Both the position numbers and the translations under genes were made by a program. Positions 42,166-51,368 of a DNA stretch of 64,000 nucleotides are shown here, piece by piece. The stretch's first letter is position 1, and the number at the start of each line of letters is the position of its first letter. The DNA is from Streptomyces malaysiensis subsp. samsunensis (GTDB lineage: Bacteria > Actinomycetota > Actinomycetes > Streptomycetales > Streptomycetaceae). The notes beneath the pieces were generated by a model. The model searched no databases and was not told the DNA's origin. It saw nothing but the letters and a program-made list of their open reading frames with translations. The stretch covers positions 124,001 to 188,000 of the forward strand of contig NZ_JANIIC010000003.1 of the NCBI RefSeq assembly GCF_024519315.1, read 5' to 3'.

Positions 42166-43094
42166 GAACCGGCTCCGATCGGTTCGGGCAGGCCGAGCGC
42201 GGCGCGCAGGGTCGCTCCGTCGGAGGGCCCGAGACGTGGCACGAGTGCTCGCAGCAGGGCGAGAAGGCGGTCGTGGTCACCCGTCGGGACGAGTTCCAGC
42301 CCGTCGAAGCCGTACCGCTCGGCCCAGTCGGCCAACCGGGCGGCGGTCCGCTCCGCGGTGGTGTCGTCCGCCGGCAGCTCGACCCGGCCGAGCACCGCGA
42401 TGTCCGCGCGCCGCCGGCCGACGCGCTCGAACGCCTCGGCCAGCCGTGCGACCGCCTCCGGGGCCTGGGCCCGGGAGATGACGACGGCATCGGCCAGGGC
42501 CACGACATCGGCCCAGTCCAGATCGTCGCGGGCGTCGGCGACGAGCACCGGCCGCCCCTGCGGTGAGGACGGTCCGTCGAGTGGCCCCGCCACGCGGTAG
42601 AACCGGCCGTCGTGGTCGATCGGCTTGATGAGAGTGTCCTCCGCGAAGACGCCGGTGGCCTGGTCGCCGAGCAACGCCGCGGCGGGAAAGCTCTCCCACA
42701 GACCGGTCAGGACACCCGCGTATTCGGCCCACCGCCGGTGCCGCGCCGTGGCCGTCCGGTCGGGCACCGTCGCCTCACTGACCTCGTCACCGTCTCCCGC
42801 TCGCAGGGCCAGGCCGGTGCGGCCCCCGGTGGCCCGGTCCAGTGACAGCACCCGGCGGGCGAGGTTGTACGGCGCGTTGTGTGTCGTCGGAGCGTCGACG
42901 ATCCAGTGCGACTCGGGGAATCGGCCGGCCAGGTGGGCGGCGACCACCGTGGTGTCGAGTACGTCATCCGGATCGCCGTCGAGGAGGCGCACCGCGGTGA
43001 CGCCCGTATCACGGGCCACCGCGGCGATCTCGATCGCGTCGGCGGCGGAGCGGGAGGATCCGACCGCGAGGTCGAGGACGATGGTTCTGGTCAT
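42162..43094 (-). CDS. Short luciferase-like protein
   Basis: Protein of 310 residues with luciferase-fold features: TTHNAPYNLARRVLSLDRAT, a loop GRTGLALRAGDGDE and SSPQGRPVLVADARDDLDW. It lacks much of the insert and the N-terminal sheet order of its ~450-residue neighbours. It resembles a shortened NtaA/DszA relative, perhaps a partner subunit or one with a different substrate. The ATG at 43094 lies 22 bp after the preceding gene and has AGGAGG some 14 nt upstream. No function beyond flavin-linked oxidoreduction is assigned. Confidence 0.75.
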   Translation of the reverse strand: MTRTIVLDLAVGSSRSAADAIEIAAVARDTGVTAVRLLDGDPDDVLDTTVVAAHLAGRFPESHWIVDAPTTHNAPYNLARRVLSLDRATGGRTGLALRAGDGDEVSEATVPDRTATARHRRWAEYAGVLTGLWESFPAAALLGDQATGVFAEDTLIKPIDHDGRFYRVAGPLDGPSSPQGRPVLVADARDDLDWADVVALADAVVISRAQAPEAVARLAEAFERVGRRRADIAVLGRVELPADDTTAERTAARLADWAERYGFDGLELVPTGDHDRLLALLRALVPRLGPSDGATLRAALGLPEPIGAGS

Positions 43095-43116
43095 GAGATG
43101 TTCCGGCCCTCCTGGC

Positions 43117-44361
43117 CTAGCGGGTGGCTCCGGGTGCGGCGGACACGTAGGACGGGCGCGGCGGACCGGGCGTCCCGAGGCCGAGGTGGCCGCGCAGTGT
43201 GGTGTCGTCGTACTCACGGCGGAAGAGACCGCGACGCCGCAACTCGGGAATCAGCTGGTCGGCGAAGTCGTCGAATCCGGACGGCAGCACATCGGGCATG
43301 ACGTTGAAGCCGTCGGCCGCACCCTGCCGGAACCACAGCTCGATGTCGTCGGCGACCTGCTCCGGAGTGCCGACCACGATCCGGTGGCCGCCACCGCCGC
43401 TCAGTTTGCGCAGCAGCCGGCCGAGCGTGGGATTCTCCTTGTCGATGATGGCTTTCACGACCCGGTAGAAGGTCTGCGAGCCACCGGCCCGGTCCGGCTC
43501 GACCAGCAGCTCGCGCGGGATGGGTTCGTCGTCCGACAGACCCTCCAGGGAGAAGCCGAGCTGGCCCGCGAGGCGCCGTCGCGCGTAGGCGTCGGGAAGG
43601 ATCTCGTCGAGCGTCTCGCGCCGCCTGCGGGCCTCTTCCTCGGTGCTGCCGAGTACGGTCGAGAGGCCGGGCAGGACGACGACGTCCTGGGGACGGCGTC
43701 CGAACTCCACCGCGCCGGCGCGGATCTCGTCACGGAACGACGTGGCGTCGTCGATGTCCTGGTCCGCGGAGAAGATCACTTCGCCGACGCGCGAAGCCAG
43801 GCGGCGTCCGTCGCTGGATCCACCGGCCTGCACGACAACGGGGCGCCCCTGCGGAGAGGCGAACGCCCGCCGGTCCGCCCACTGGGCGATGACCTGGTGG
43901 GTGAATTCCGCCGCCCGCCGGTACCGCTGCGCATGCTCGGGCTCGCCCGGCCGTCCGAAGTTGCGTGCGGCGGCGGCGCCTGCGGTGGTGACGACGTTCC
44001 ATCCGACCCGGCCACCGCTGAGGTGATCCAGGTCGCCCACCCGGCGGGCGAGTTCGATCGGATCGTTGTAGCTCGACGACAGCGTTCCTATCAGCCCGAT
44101 GCGCTCGGTCTGGGCGGCGATCCGCGCCAGCACGGTGGTCGGCTCCAGGTTGTTGCCGGGCCGGTGGCGGACGAGAGGCTCGAGGACCGGGCCGTCGGCG
44201 AGGAACACCGCGTCCAGCTTCGCCGCCTCCGCCTTCTTCGCGATCCTGGTGTAGTGCTCGATGGTGTAACTCGCCCGCCCGTCGGTCCCGGGGAACCGCC
44301 ACGAGCCGCCGAAGACACCGGCGTTGAGGATGTTGACGTTGATGTGCAGTTGGCGAGTCAC
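43117..44361 (-). CDS. FMN-dependent monooxygenase, NtaA/SnaA/DszA type
   Basis: Luciferase-like monooxygenase of 414 residues. Visible motifs are INVNILNAGVFGGSWRFPG, AVFLADGPVLEPL, SSSYNDPIELARRVGDLDHL, SGGRVGWNVVTTAG, SPQGRPVVVQAGGSSDGRRLA and GAADGFNVMPDVLPSG. It probably oxidises a small organosulfur or amine compound with FMNH2 and O2. The GTG start overlaps the stop of the DszC-like gene upstream (GTGA), which argues that the two are translated together and may act in sequence. Confidence 0.92.
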   Translation of the reverse strand: MTRQLHINVNILNAGVFGGSWRFPGTDGRASYTIEHYTRIAKKAEAAKLDAVFLADGPVLEPLVRHRPGNNLEPTTVLARIAAQTERIGLIGTLSSSYNDPIELARRVGDLDHLSGGRVGWNVVTTAGAAAARNFGRPGEPEHAQRYRRAAEFTHQVIAQWADRRAFASPQGRPVVVQAGGSSDGRRLASRVGEVIFSADQDIDDATSFRDEIRAGAVEFGRRPQDVVVLPGLSTVLGSTEEEARRRRETLDEILPDAYARRRLAGQLGFSLEGLSDDEPIPRELLVEPDRAGGSQTFYRVVKAIIDKENPTLGRLLRKLSGGGGHRIVVGTPEQVADDIELWFRQGAADGFNVMPDVLPSGFDDFADQLIPELRRRGLFRREYDDTTLRGHLGLGTPGPPRPSYVSAAPGATR

Positions 44362-45563
44362 TGTTGCCGACCTTCCTGGGACCGCCGGCCGCGGTCGTAC
44401 GACGACTGCGGGGCGACACCGTTGACGACGAACGCGCCGATGACCCTGGGCTTGTATATGACCGGGTTGTGCGAGGCGAGGGTGCGGGCGTTGCGCCAGT
44501 GCCGGTCGAGGTGGGCACTCTCCCGGACCGCTGACGAGCCGCCGGCGTTGAAGGCGATGGTCGCGGCGTCGAGAACGGCCTCGACGATGGCGATCTGCGC
44601 GGCCGACACATCGATGTAGTTGGCGGTGTACGCCTGCTGCGAACCGTCCCGGTCGGCCGTCTCAAGGCCCTCGGCGACCGTCCTGAGCAGGGAGTCCACC
44701 GTGAGGGCACGGGTGTGGAGGCGACCGACGACACCCAGCACCTCGGGGTCCTCGGCGGCCTGTTCGGACAGCGCGTGCAGGCTGGTGCGGGTGCGGGACC
44801 TCACCACGGCGACGGTCTCGTCGACCAGGCTGTGGGCGATACCGGCGAGGTTGGCCAGGTGTACGAGCTGCACGAAGGCCGGGAGGGAGCGCAGGTTCTC
44901 CTTGAACCGGCCCAGTTCCCCGTTCTCCTCGACGGGGACGCGGTCGAAGACGGTCGTACCGCTCCCGGTCAGACGCTGCCCGATTCCGTCCCAGTCCTCG
45001 GCGTGGGTAACGCCCGGATGCCGCGCGGGAACCACGGCGAACCAGCGGTTGCCGTCGTCGTCCGCGACCGCGACGCGGATGTAGTCGGCGAACAGCGAAC
45101 CGGTGGAGTAGAACTTGGTGCCGCTGACCACCTTGCGGCCGTCCACCTCATGAACGCGTGTCGAAATGCCGAAGTCCGGGCTGGTGCCCGCCGTCTCGGA
45201 CTGGGCGTTGCCGAACACGGCGCCCTCCGCGATCCTGCGGAGCCAGTGGTCGCCGATGTCGGGGTCGTCCGCGTGCCGCAGTATCTCCACCGCGGTGAAG
45301 TGGCCCCGCAGGATCTGCGGAATGTTGGAGTCGGCCTTCCCTGCCTCGGCCAGCAGTCGGAACAAGGTGGGCAGGTCGACGCCGAAGCCTCCCTGCGCGA
45401 TCGGCACGCGCAGACGGCCGAATCCGGCGTCGGCCAGTTCGCGTACGAACTCATGCGGGTGCTTACGGGACTGGTCGCGGACACCGGCCTCCGCTTCCAG
45501 CCGCTGGAAGATCCTGCGGAACTCGGCCACGGCCTCTTCGAGGGCGTGGGACGGGTCGCTCAT
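44358..45563 (-). CDS. DszC/SfnB-like acyl-CoA dehydrogenase-fold monooxygenase
   Basis: Protein of 401 residues, paralogous in type to the one at 40942-42165. It has FGRLRVPIAQGGFGVDLPTL, ADSNIPQILRGHFTAVE, FGNAQSETAGTSPDFGIST, SGTKFYSTGSLFADYIRV and the C-terminal HWRNARTLASHNPVIYK. It is expected to hydroxylate or oxygenate a sulfur substrate with reduced flavin, like SfnB or DszC, rather than act in fatty-acid oxidation. GGAG lies 5-8 nt before the ATG. It is the first enzyme gene after the transporter block of this operon. Confidence 0.88.
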   Translation of the reverse strand: MSDPSHALEEAVAEFRRIFQRLEAEAGVRDQSRKHPHEFVRELADAGFGRLRVPIAQGGFGVDLPTLFRLLAEAGKADSNIPQILRGHFTAVEILRHADDPDIGDHWLRRIAEGAVFGNAQSETAGTSPDFGISTRVHEVDGRKVVSGTKFYSTGSLFADYIRVAVADDDGNRWFAVVPARHPGVTHAEDWDGIGQRLTGSGTTVFDRVPVEENGELGRFKENLRSLPAFVQLVHLANLAGIAHSLVDETVAVVRSRTRTSLHALSEQAAEDPEVLGVVGRLHTRALTVDSLLRTVAEGLETADRDGSQQAYTANYIDVSAAQIAIVEAVLDAATIAFNAGGSSAVRESAHLDRHWRNARTLASHNPVIYKPRVIGAFVVNGVAPQSSYDRGRRSQEGRQQ

Positions 45564-45579
45564 GGGGCTCCTTCGTGGA

Positions 45580-47238
45580 TCAGCGGATGGCCAGTCGCCG
45601 GCCGGCTATGGCACCGAGCAGTTGGGCGGTGTAGGGGGAAGCGGGGCTCTCGAAGACCTGGGCGGTCTCTCCCTGCTCCACGATCCCGCCGCGCCGCATC
45701 ACCGCGACCCGGTCGGAGATCGCCCGCACAACGGCCAGATCGTGCGAGATGAGGACATACGTCAGGCCGAGCTCACTCTGAAGCCTGACCAGCAGCTCGA
45801 GGATCTGGGCCTGAACGGACACATCGAGGGCGGAGATCGGCTCGTCGAGCACCACGACCTTCGGCTCCAGCACGAGTGCGCGCGCTATCGCGACCCGCTG
45901 ACGCTGTCCCCCGGACAATTCGCGGGGGTGACGATGGAGGAACGAGGCCGGCAGCGACGCCGCCTCCAGCGCCGCGACCACCCGGTCACGGTTCTCCTGT
46001 CGGCGACGCCGAGCGGAACCCGCCGGCTGGAAGGACCGCAGCGGCTCCTCGACCACCGAAAGGACGTCGAATCGCGGATCGAAGGACGCGTACGGGTTCT
46101 GGAAGACGATCTGGACATCGCGGCGCAGTGGGCGGAACGCCTTGGTGTCCAGGGTGCCGACCTCGGTTCCGAGCAGCGAGACCCGCCCCGCCGTCGCCCG
46201 GGTGAGGCCGGTGAGGATTCGTGCCGTTGTCGACTTGCCGCTGCCGGACTCCCCGACGATCGAGAAGGTCTGGCCACGCGCCACGGTGAAGGAGATGTCG
46301 TCGACCGCGGTGTGTCCGCCGTAGTGCTTGCTCAGGTGCCTCACCTCGACCGCGGGCCCCGGGTCCTCGGAGGCGGTTCCGCTGCCCCTGTCCCTGGTGA
46401 AGCTCAGCCGTGAGGGCACGTTGTCCAGCAAGTGCCTGCTGTACTCGTCCCGTGGGTTCTGGACGAACACCCCCGTGGGCGCGAGTTCGGCCAACCGTCC
46501 GTCCCGGACCACACCCACGAGATCGGAACGGTCCGCGGCGACGCCGAGGTCGTGGGTGATCAGCACCACCGAGGTGCCGCCGCGGCGGCGCAGGTCGTCG
46601 ATGAGATCGAGTACCTGGGCCTGGACGGTCGCGTCCAGGCCGGAGGTCGGCTCGTCGGCGACGATCACATCGGGCTCGGCGGCCACGGCGGCCGCGATGA
46701 GCACCCGTTGCCGCATACCGCCTGACAGCTCATGGGGAAACTGCCGGTAGCGCCGCTCGACGTCGTCGAATCCCACCAGCGCGAAGAGTTCGTGGACCCT
46801 TCGGCGCCGCGCCTCGCCGTCGAGGCCGGTGTGCAGGCGCAGGACGTCTTCGACCTGCGGGCCCACACGACGGACCGGATCGAGGGAGACCGTGGGATCC
46901 TGCGGGATCAGGCTGATCGCGCGTCCCCGGAGCTCCCGCAGCTGACCACCGGGCAGGTCACTGATGGTGCGGCCCTGATACCTGACCGAACCGCCGAGCA
47001 GTCGGCCGTTGGCGGGCAGCAGTCCCAGGATGGCGTGTCCGATCGTGGACTTGCCGGAGCCGGACTCACCGACCAGAGCGAGGACTTGGCCCGGTTCGAG
47101 TTCGAACGAGATGTTCCGCACAACCGTCTTGGTACTGTGCCCGAGCTGATAGCCGACGCTCAGATCCTCCACGGCCAGGACCGGACCGGGGGGTGGGGTG
47201 CCGTCTCGGGCGGCCCGCTGTGCCACGTCACCGCTCAT
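45580..47238 (-). CDS. ABC transporter ATPase, fused double domain
   Basis: Cytoplasmic ATPase of 552 residues with two domains. The first has [11 protein letters not shown], signature HELSGGMRQRVLIAAAVA and Walker B VIVADEPTSGLD. The second has [29 protein letters not shown] and VVVLDEPISALD. Layout and motifs match peptide/nickel-type importers and the paralogue at 29608-31299. The start overlaps the permease stop by ATGA. It powers the importer made by the three upstream genes and leads directly into the monooxygenase genes. Confidence 0.93.
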   Translation of the reverse strand: MSGDVAQRAARDGTPPPGPVLAVEDLSVGYQLGHSTKTVVRNISFELEPGQVLALVGESGSGKSTIGHAILGLLPANGRLLGGSVRYQGRTISDLPGGQLRELRGRAISLIPQDPTVSLDPVRRVGPQVEDVLRLHTGLDGEARRRRVHELFALVGFDDVERRYRQFPHELSGGMRQRVLIAAAVAAEPDVIVADEPTSGLDATVQAQVLDLIDDLRRRGGTSVVLITHDLGVAADRSDLVGVVRDGRLAELAPTGVFVQNPRDEYSRHLLDNVPSRLSFTRDRGSGTASEDPGPAVEVRHLSKHYGGHTAVDDISFTVARGQTFSIVGESGSGKSTTARILTGLTRATAGRVSLLGTEVGTLDTKAFRPLRRDVQIVFQNPYASFDPRFDVLSVVEEPLRSFQPAGSARRRRQENRDRVVAALEAASLPASFLHRHPRELSGGQRQRVAIARALVLEPKVVVLDEPISALDVSVQAQILELLVRLQSELGLTYVLISHDLAVVRAISDRVAVMRRGGIVEQGETAQVFESPASPYTAQLLGAIAGRRLAIR

Positions 47239-48134
47239 CGTTTCTGCCTCTCTGCGAAATGGCGGGCGAGACGGTTGCCGGCCAGGACGACCGCGGCGAC
47301 GGTCAGCGCCGGATAGACCACCAGGTAGGGCTTGCTCGCCAAGAAGTTGCGGCCATCGGCGACCAGGCGGCCCCACTCCGGGCTCGGCGGCTGGGCGCCG
47401 AGCCCGAGAAAGCTCAGTGAGGCGATCCAGATGATCGAGATGCCGAACTGGATGGTGACCAGCGACAGCGTCGGCCCCAGTGAGTTGGGGACCACATGGC
47501 GCAGCAGGACCGTCGACGAACGGGCGCCGCTCGCGACCGCCGCTTCCACGTACTGGCTCGTCCTGGCGCGCAGCACCTCGGAGCGGATGAGCCGGGCGAA
47601 GGCCGCCGACGATGTGAGGCCGACCGCGGCCGCCGCCTGCAAGATCCCGTAACCGAGGACGACCACGATGGTGATGGCCAGCAGGAAACCCGGAATGGAC
47701 AGCACGACATCGATCAGTCGCATCACGACGGCGTCGATCCAGCGGCCGAACCAGCCGGCGAGGGCGCCGAAGACCGAGCCCACCGCGACACCGATGAGCA
47801 CGGCCACCACCGAGCCCGACAGTGACGCGCGGGCGCCGTGGACGACGCGGCTGTACTGATCGCGGCCGAGCCGGTCGGTGCCGAACCAGTGCGCGCTCGA
47901 CGGCGGCAGCAGCTTGTCCGTCGCCCCGATCGCCGTCGGGCTCGAATGGGCGAACCATCCGGGGACCAGCGCCCAGAGAACCGCCACCACGAGGACCGCT
48001 CCCGCCACCACGACCGACCAGTGACGGATAGACCACAGCAGTATCGCGATGGCACGGCCTCGCGACGTCTTCGCCGACCCTCCGGTATCCCGTGCTTCGA
48101 CCGAGGGCGCGGGGTTCTCGGCTGTCGTCGTCAT
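47235..48134 (-). CDS. ABC transporter permease (DppC type)
   Basis: Membrane subunit of 299 residues with six hydrophobic segments (first: VVVAGAVLVVAVLWALVPGW). The DppC hallmark HWFGTDRLGRDQYSRVVHGA follows the first segment, and SLSFLGLGAQPPSPEWGRLV is the conserved late loop after the coupling helix. The start has a strong GGAGGTGG upstream and overlaps the previous stop by ATGA. It forms the pore together with the DppB-type permease. Confidence 0.93.
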   Translation of the reverse strand: MTTTAENPAPSVEARDTGGSAKTSRGRAIAILLWSIRHWSVVVAGAVLVVAVLWALVPGWFAHSSPTAIGATDKLLPPSSAHWFGTDRLGRDQYSRVVHGARASLSGSVVAVLIGVAVGSVFGALAGWFGRWIDAVVMRLIDVVLSIPGFLLAITIVVVLGYGILQAAAAVGLTSSAAFARLIRSEVLRARTSQYVEAAVASGARSSTVLLRHVVPNSLGPTLSLVTIQFGISIIWIASLSFLGLGAQPPSPEWGRLVADGRNFLASKPYLVVYPALTVAAVVLAGNRLARHFAERQKR

Positions 48135-49174
48135 CGTGTGGCCACCTCCTCCGGGAGCCGGGGAGAGGTCGCTTCGTCCGGGCCGAGCCGGGCCGGTATG
48201 GCCCCCTTCTCCGAACCCTTGGTCTTCTTCGGGCGCGCGGCGAGGATGTCGGCCCGGATGCGCGGATCGATGAGCGGGTGGACCACGTCGACCACGAGGT
48301 TGACCAGGACGTAGCCCGTGGTGGCGACCAGCACCACGCCCTGGACGACGGGCAGGTCCTGAGTGTTGACGGCGTTGAGGGTGATCTGACCGATTCCGTT
48401 CCGTGCGAACACCGCTTCGGTGACGACCGAGCCCGCGATCAACTCGCCCACGGCCAGGCCCAGCATGGTGAGCACCGGCAAGGACGAGTTCCTCAGGACA
48501 CCACGTCCGAAGATGTACCGCTCCCCGGCCCCCCTCGCCTGGAGGACGTGTACGAAGGGCTGTCGCCGGGTCGCCGCGATCGAGGCACTGAACACCTGGG
48601 ACAGCGGTGCCGAGACCATGATCCCCAGGGTGACCGCGGGCCCCACCAAAGCCAGGAAGGTTCCGTCGTCGACCGCGGGGATCAGGTGCAGCTGGAACGA
48701 GAAGTAGTAGAGGATCAGGATTCCGATCACAAAGCTGGGCACCGAGGCGGCCAGGGCCGGGAAGGACTGGAGAAGAGTTCGCAGCCAGTTCCACCGCGCG
48801 TAGCTCCCGACGACTCCGACTCCGGCCGCGATGACCGCTCCGAAGACGAAACCGAGGGCGGTCAGCCGCAGAGTGCCGGGCAACGCGTCACCGAGCAGAT
48901 CCGCCACCTTCGCCCCGCTGCTCAGCGAGTACCCGAGGTTCCCGTGGAGCAGGGCGTCCAGCGCGCGGACGTACTGGACCACCACCGGATGGTCGAGGCC
49001 GTAGAACGCCTTGAGGAGCTTGCCGTCCTCCGGCGTCAGCTGGTTCTGCGGATTGTTGATCAAATTGGATATCGCGTTGCCGGGCAACGCGGTGAGCAGG
49101 ATGAAAGCCAGTGTGTAGGCCGCCCAGAGAACCAGGACGGTGTGCGCCAGGCGCTTGAGTACGTAGCGGGCCAT
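48131..49174 (-). CDS. ABC transporter permease (DppB type)
   Basis: Membrane subunit of 347 residues. It begins MARYVLKRLAHTVLVLWAAYTLAF-type with segment 1, then the loop LPGNAISNLINNPQNQL, and ends with segments around GELIAGSVVTEAVFARNGIGQ, the family pattern. The C-terminal ~40 residues are charged and cytoplasmic. The start is 3 nt after the binding-protein stop, with tight coupling in an operon. Confidence 0.92.
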   Translation of the reverse strand: MARYVLKRLAHTVLVLWAAYTLAFILLTALPGNAISNLINNPQNQLTPEDGKLLKAFYGLDHPVVVQYVRALDALLHGNLGYSLSSGAKVADLLGDALPGTLRLTALGFVFGAVIAAGVGVVGSYARWNWLRTLLQSFPALAASVPSFVIGILILYYFSFQLHLIPAVDDGTFLALVGPAVTLGIMVSAPLSQVFSASIAATRRQPFVHVLQARGAGERYIFGRGVLRNSSLPVLTMLGLAVGELIAGSVVTEAVFARNGIGQITLNAVNTQDLPVVQGVVLVATTGYVLVNLVVDVVHPLIDPRIRADILAARPKKTKGSEKGAIPARLGPDEATSPRLPEEVATR

Positions 49175-49177
49175 GGG

Positions 49178-50803
49178 TCAGGACAACCAGGTGTTGTAGA
49201 ACTGCGACCGGGCCACGGCCTCGGTCTGGAAGCCCTGGACGTTCGGCCGCAGGCCGAAGACCTGCGTCTCGTCGTACAGCGGAATGGCGAGGGCGTTCTT
49301 GAGCACATAGTCCTGGACGGCCTTGATGTCCGCCGTACGCTTCGCCGGGTCGAACTCGGCGACTTGGGCCTCGAGCAACGTGTTCAGTTCGGGGAGCTCG
49401 GTGTAGGTCGAATCGGCGAGTTCGCTGTGCCACTCGGAGCGCAGCACATCGGGTTCGGCCCGGGAGAGCTGACCTTGTGTGAAGACGGTATTCTTGCCGA
49501 TCTCCGCCTCGTACTGGCTCAGTGACGGGCTCTTGAGCTTCACCTCGATCCCGGCCTTCTTCCACTGCGACTGAAGAACTTCGACCACGGCCTGGGAAAC
49601 CTGGTAGTACGGCGTGACATAGAGCGTGAACGAGAGCCGCTCACCCTTCTTGGTCCGGATTCCGTCGGGGCCGGTCTTCCAGCCGGCCGCTTCCAGGAGC
49701 CGCTTGGCCTTGGCCGGGTCGTACTTCAGATAGGCGCTGCCATCCGGCCGCTTCGGTGTGCCGTGGACGAGGATGCTCTTGGCGACTCCGTAACTGGGCG
49801 AGAGCGCGATGTCGTTGATTTCCTTGCGATCGGTCGCCGCCTGGAGCGCGCGCCGCACCTCGATGTCCCGGGTGGGCGCGTTCGCCGCCAATGAGATGTG
49901 GAGTGCGTTGCTTTCTCCCTGCGCCGGGAACGCTTCGACCTGACCGCCGGAGCTCTTGACCGTTTCCTCGTCATCCGGCGCGATGTTGCGTACGACGTCG
50001 GCCTGCTGCGATTGCAGGGCGCCCACAGCGGTGCTCTGCTCCGGAACCGTCGTGTAGCGGATTTCCGACAGATACGCTTTGCCCTGGTGCTTGAAGCTCT
50101 TCGGCGCCCAGTTGTAGTCGTCGCGGCGTTTGAGGACCACGTTGGTCGTGCCATTGCCTCCGGCGACGACGAAGGGACCTGATCCGATCAGGCTGGTGAG
50201 CTTGCCCTTGTCGTTCCAGTCCTTCTTGAGATAGGACTCGGCCAGAATGCCGGTCCGGTAGATCGAGAGCACCTGGAGAAAACCGGCGTTGGGCTTCGAC
50301 AACGTGACCCGGACGGTCCGCGGGTCGACGACTTTCGTGCCGGCGTAGTTCGCGAAGAACTCATCCGGTGCGACGCCGAGCTTCTTGTCGCCGAAGGCAT
50401 GCTGGTCGAGATTGTGCTTGACCACCTTGGCGTCCAGCTTGCTGCCATCGCTGAACGTCACACCGGAGCGGATCGTGAAGGTGTAGGTCAGATGGTCCGG
50501 GCTGATCGTCCAACTCTTGGCGAGCCAGGGCTCGATCTTCCCGGTCTTCGGATTCTGCCATGTCAGCCGGTCGGCGAGGTTGGTCGTCACATTGCTGTTC
50601 GACCACAGGGTGTTCGTTATCTGCCATGCCTTGTAGCTCACCGGGTCGTAGAACTTCAGTGTGCCGCCGTACTGAGGCTTCCCCGCGTCACCCGACGAGT
50701 TCGCGGTGTTCTGTGTGCCGCCGCTGCAAGCCGAGAGCAGCAGGACTGCCGCCCCCAGGGCGGCGCTGCGGGGCGAAAACGCCCGGCGTTGAGAGATTTT
50801 CAT
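49178..50803 (-). CDS. ABC transporter substrate-binding lipoprotein (SBP_bac_5)
   Basis: Lipid-anchored binding protein of 541 residues and first structural gene of the 11-gene operon. The lipobox is LLLSAC-S after MKISQRRAFSPRSAALGAA. The mature family-5 domain includes FTIRSGVTFSDGSKLDAKVV and LIGSGPFVVAGGNGT. It supplies ligand to the two permeases and double ATPase encoded next. Because six or seven monooxygenase genes follow in the same transcript, the ligand is probably the organosulfur substrate they attack. AAGGAA lies 11 nt upstream of the ATG. Expression is probably governed by the cysteine leader at 51114-51185. Confidence 0.9.
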   Translation of the reverse strand: MKISQRRAFSPRSAALGAAVLLLSACSGGTQNTANSSGDAGKPQYGGTLKFYDPVSYKAWQITNTLWSNSNVTTNLADRLTWQNPKTGKIEPWLAKSWTISPDHLTYTFTIRSGVTFSDGSKLDAKVVKHNLDQHAFGDKKLGVAPDEFFANYAGTKVVDPRTVRVTLSKPNAGFLQVLSIYRTGILAESYLKKDWNDKGKLTSLIGSGPFVVAGGNGTTNVVLKRRDDYNWAPKSFKHQGKAYLSEIRYTTVPEQSTAVGALQSQQADVVRNIAPDDEETVKSSGGQVEAFPAQGESNALHISLAANAPTRDIEVRRALQAATDRKEINDIALSPSYGVAKSILVHGTPKRPDGSAYLKYDPAKAKRLLEAAGWKTGPDGIRTKKGERLSFTLYVTPYYQVSQAVVEVLQSQWKKAGIEVKLKSPSLSQYEAEIGKNTVFTQGQLSRAEPDVLRSEWHSELADSTYTELPELNTLLEAQVAEFDPAKRTADIKAVQDYVLKNALAIPLYDETQVFGLRPNVQGFQTEAVARSQFYNTWLS

Positions 50804-51025
50804 AACAGCCGGATTTCCTTCCGAGGACATGGCGGTGATGGGCGTTGCCGGACAAGGGCGACGCGGAGGCCCATGGGGACATGAGACGGTGACGAGGCCG
50901 ATCACTACGAGCACGTCCGCGACGGGACGCATGCCATGCCGGCGGCAGGCAAGAGTGGACAGCACAGATCTCTTCGGCTGTGCCGTCGGATGAAAGGGGT
51001 GACCGGCCGGGCCGCGTCAGGGCCA

Positions 51026-51061
51026 AACCCGTATCTGAACCCGTATCTCGGCAAACGAGAT
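51026..51061 (-). repeat. Direct repeats and hairpin in the 5' leader RNA of the 11-gene operon
   Basis: AACCCGTATCT occurs twice (51026-51036 and 51038-51048, 12-bp period), and ATCTCG/CGAGAT (51045-51061) form a perfect 6-bp hairpin with a 5-nt loop. These lie downstream of the leader ORF in the transcript, so they are probably RNA elements of the attenuator rather than operators. Confidence 0.45.
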
Positions 51062-51066
51062 GGGTG

Positions 51067-51110
51067 AAAAAATTCAGAAGACTGATTCCTGGGGGCTCAA
51101 AGCGCCCAGG
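51067..51110 (-). promoter_or_regulatory. Candidate attenuator after the cysteine leader peptide
   Basis: Read on the minus strand just after the leader stop codon, CCTGGG pairs with CCCAGG (51088-51110). A small TCAG/CTGA hairpin follows (51074-51085), then a T6 run (51067-51072), the only U-tract of this kind I found in the window. A stalled leader ribosome would cover the first arm and change folding. Confidence 0.5.
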
Positions 51111-51113
51111 CCA

Positions 51114-51185
51114 TCAACACCGCGCGCTGGAAACCCGGAGAAGGTCGACGCAGCGTTCGCTGGTCAGCAGCGGATCCGAGGTCAT
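51114..51185 (-). CDS. Cysteine leader peptide (attenuator ORF)
   Basis: A 23-residue ORF whose end reads ERCVDLLRVSSARC followed at once by TGA. This matches the widespread actinobacterial putative leader peptides (R-H-V-D-L-x-R-V-S-S-A-L-C) found before sulfur assimilation genes. Here it has two Cys codons, one as the final sense codon. In mycobacteria, short Cys-rich ORFs are established cysteine-responsive attenuators. It precedes the importer/monooxygenase operon (binding-protein start 50803) by 310 bp. The ATG lies 8 nt after a -10 box, so the transcript is probably leaderless. Confidence 0.85.
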   Translation of the reverse strand: MTSDPLLTSERCVDLLRVSSARC

Positions 51186-51193
51186 GGGCAGAA

Positions 51194-51222
51194 ATTCTGT
51201 GATGGCCCGCCATTCCTGTCAA
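51194..51222 (-). promoter_or_regulatory. Promoter of the leader ORF and 11-gene operon
   Basis: On the minus strand TTGACA (51222-51217) and CAGAAT (51199-51194) are separated by 17 nt. The ATG of the leader starts 8 nt after the -10 box, so transcription should begin at or next to the start codon. This is the best housekeeping-type promoter in the window. Confidence 0.7.
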
Positions 51223-51368
51223 CCATGTCTTGGAATACGGACGGGTAAACCGTCTCGGCGTCGCGGCTGCCCTGGCGGCTCCACTGCGGCGACGCGTCTT
51301 CTCGGCCGCCGAACGGGTGTCGGCGGCCGAGGCCGATGGTCAACTCTTCTGCCGCTGTGCGGCTCGGC

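Noticed and set aside
50881-51000. Alternative Cys-containing minus-strand frame (SRRDLCCPLLPAAGMAC) nearer the second binding-protein gene
   Set aside because: It has several Cys codons but no start codon, no conserved leader motif and no Cys-stop ending. The ORF at 51114-51185 explains the leader better.
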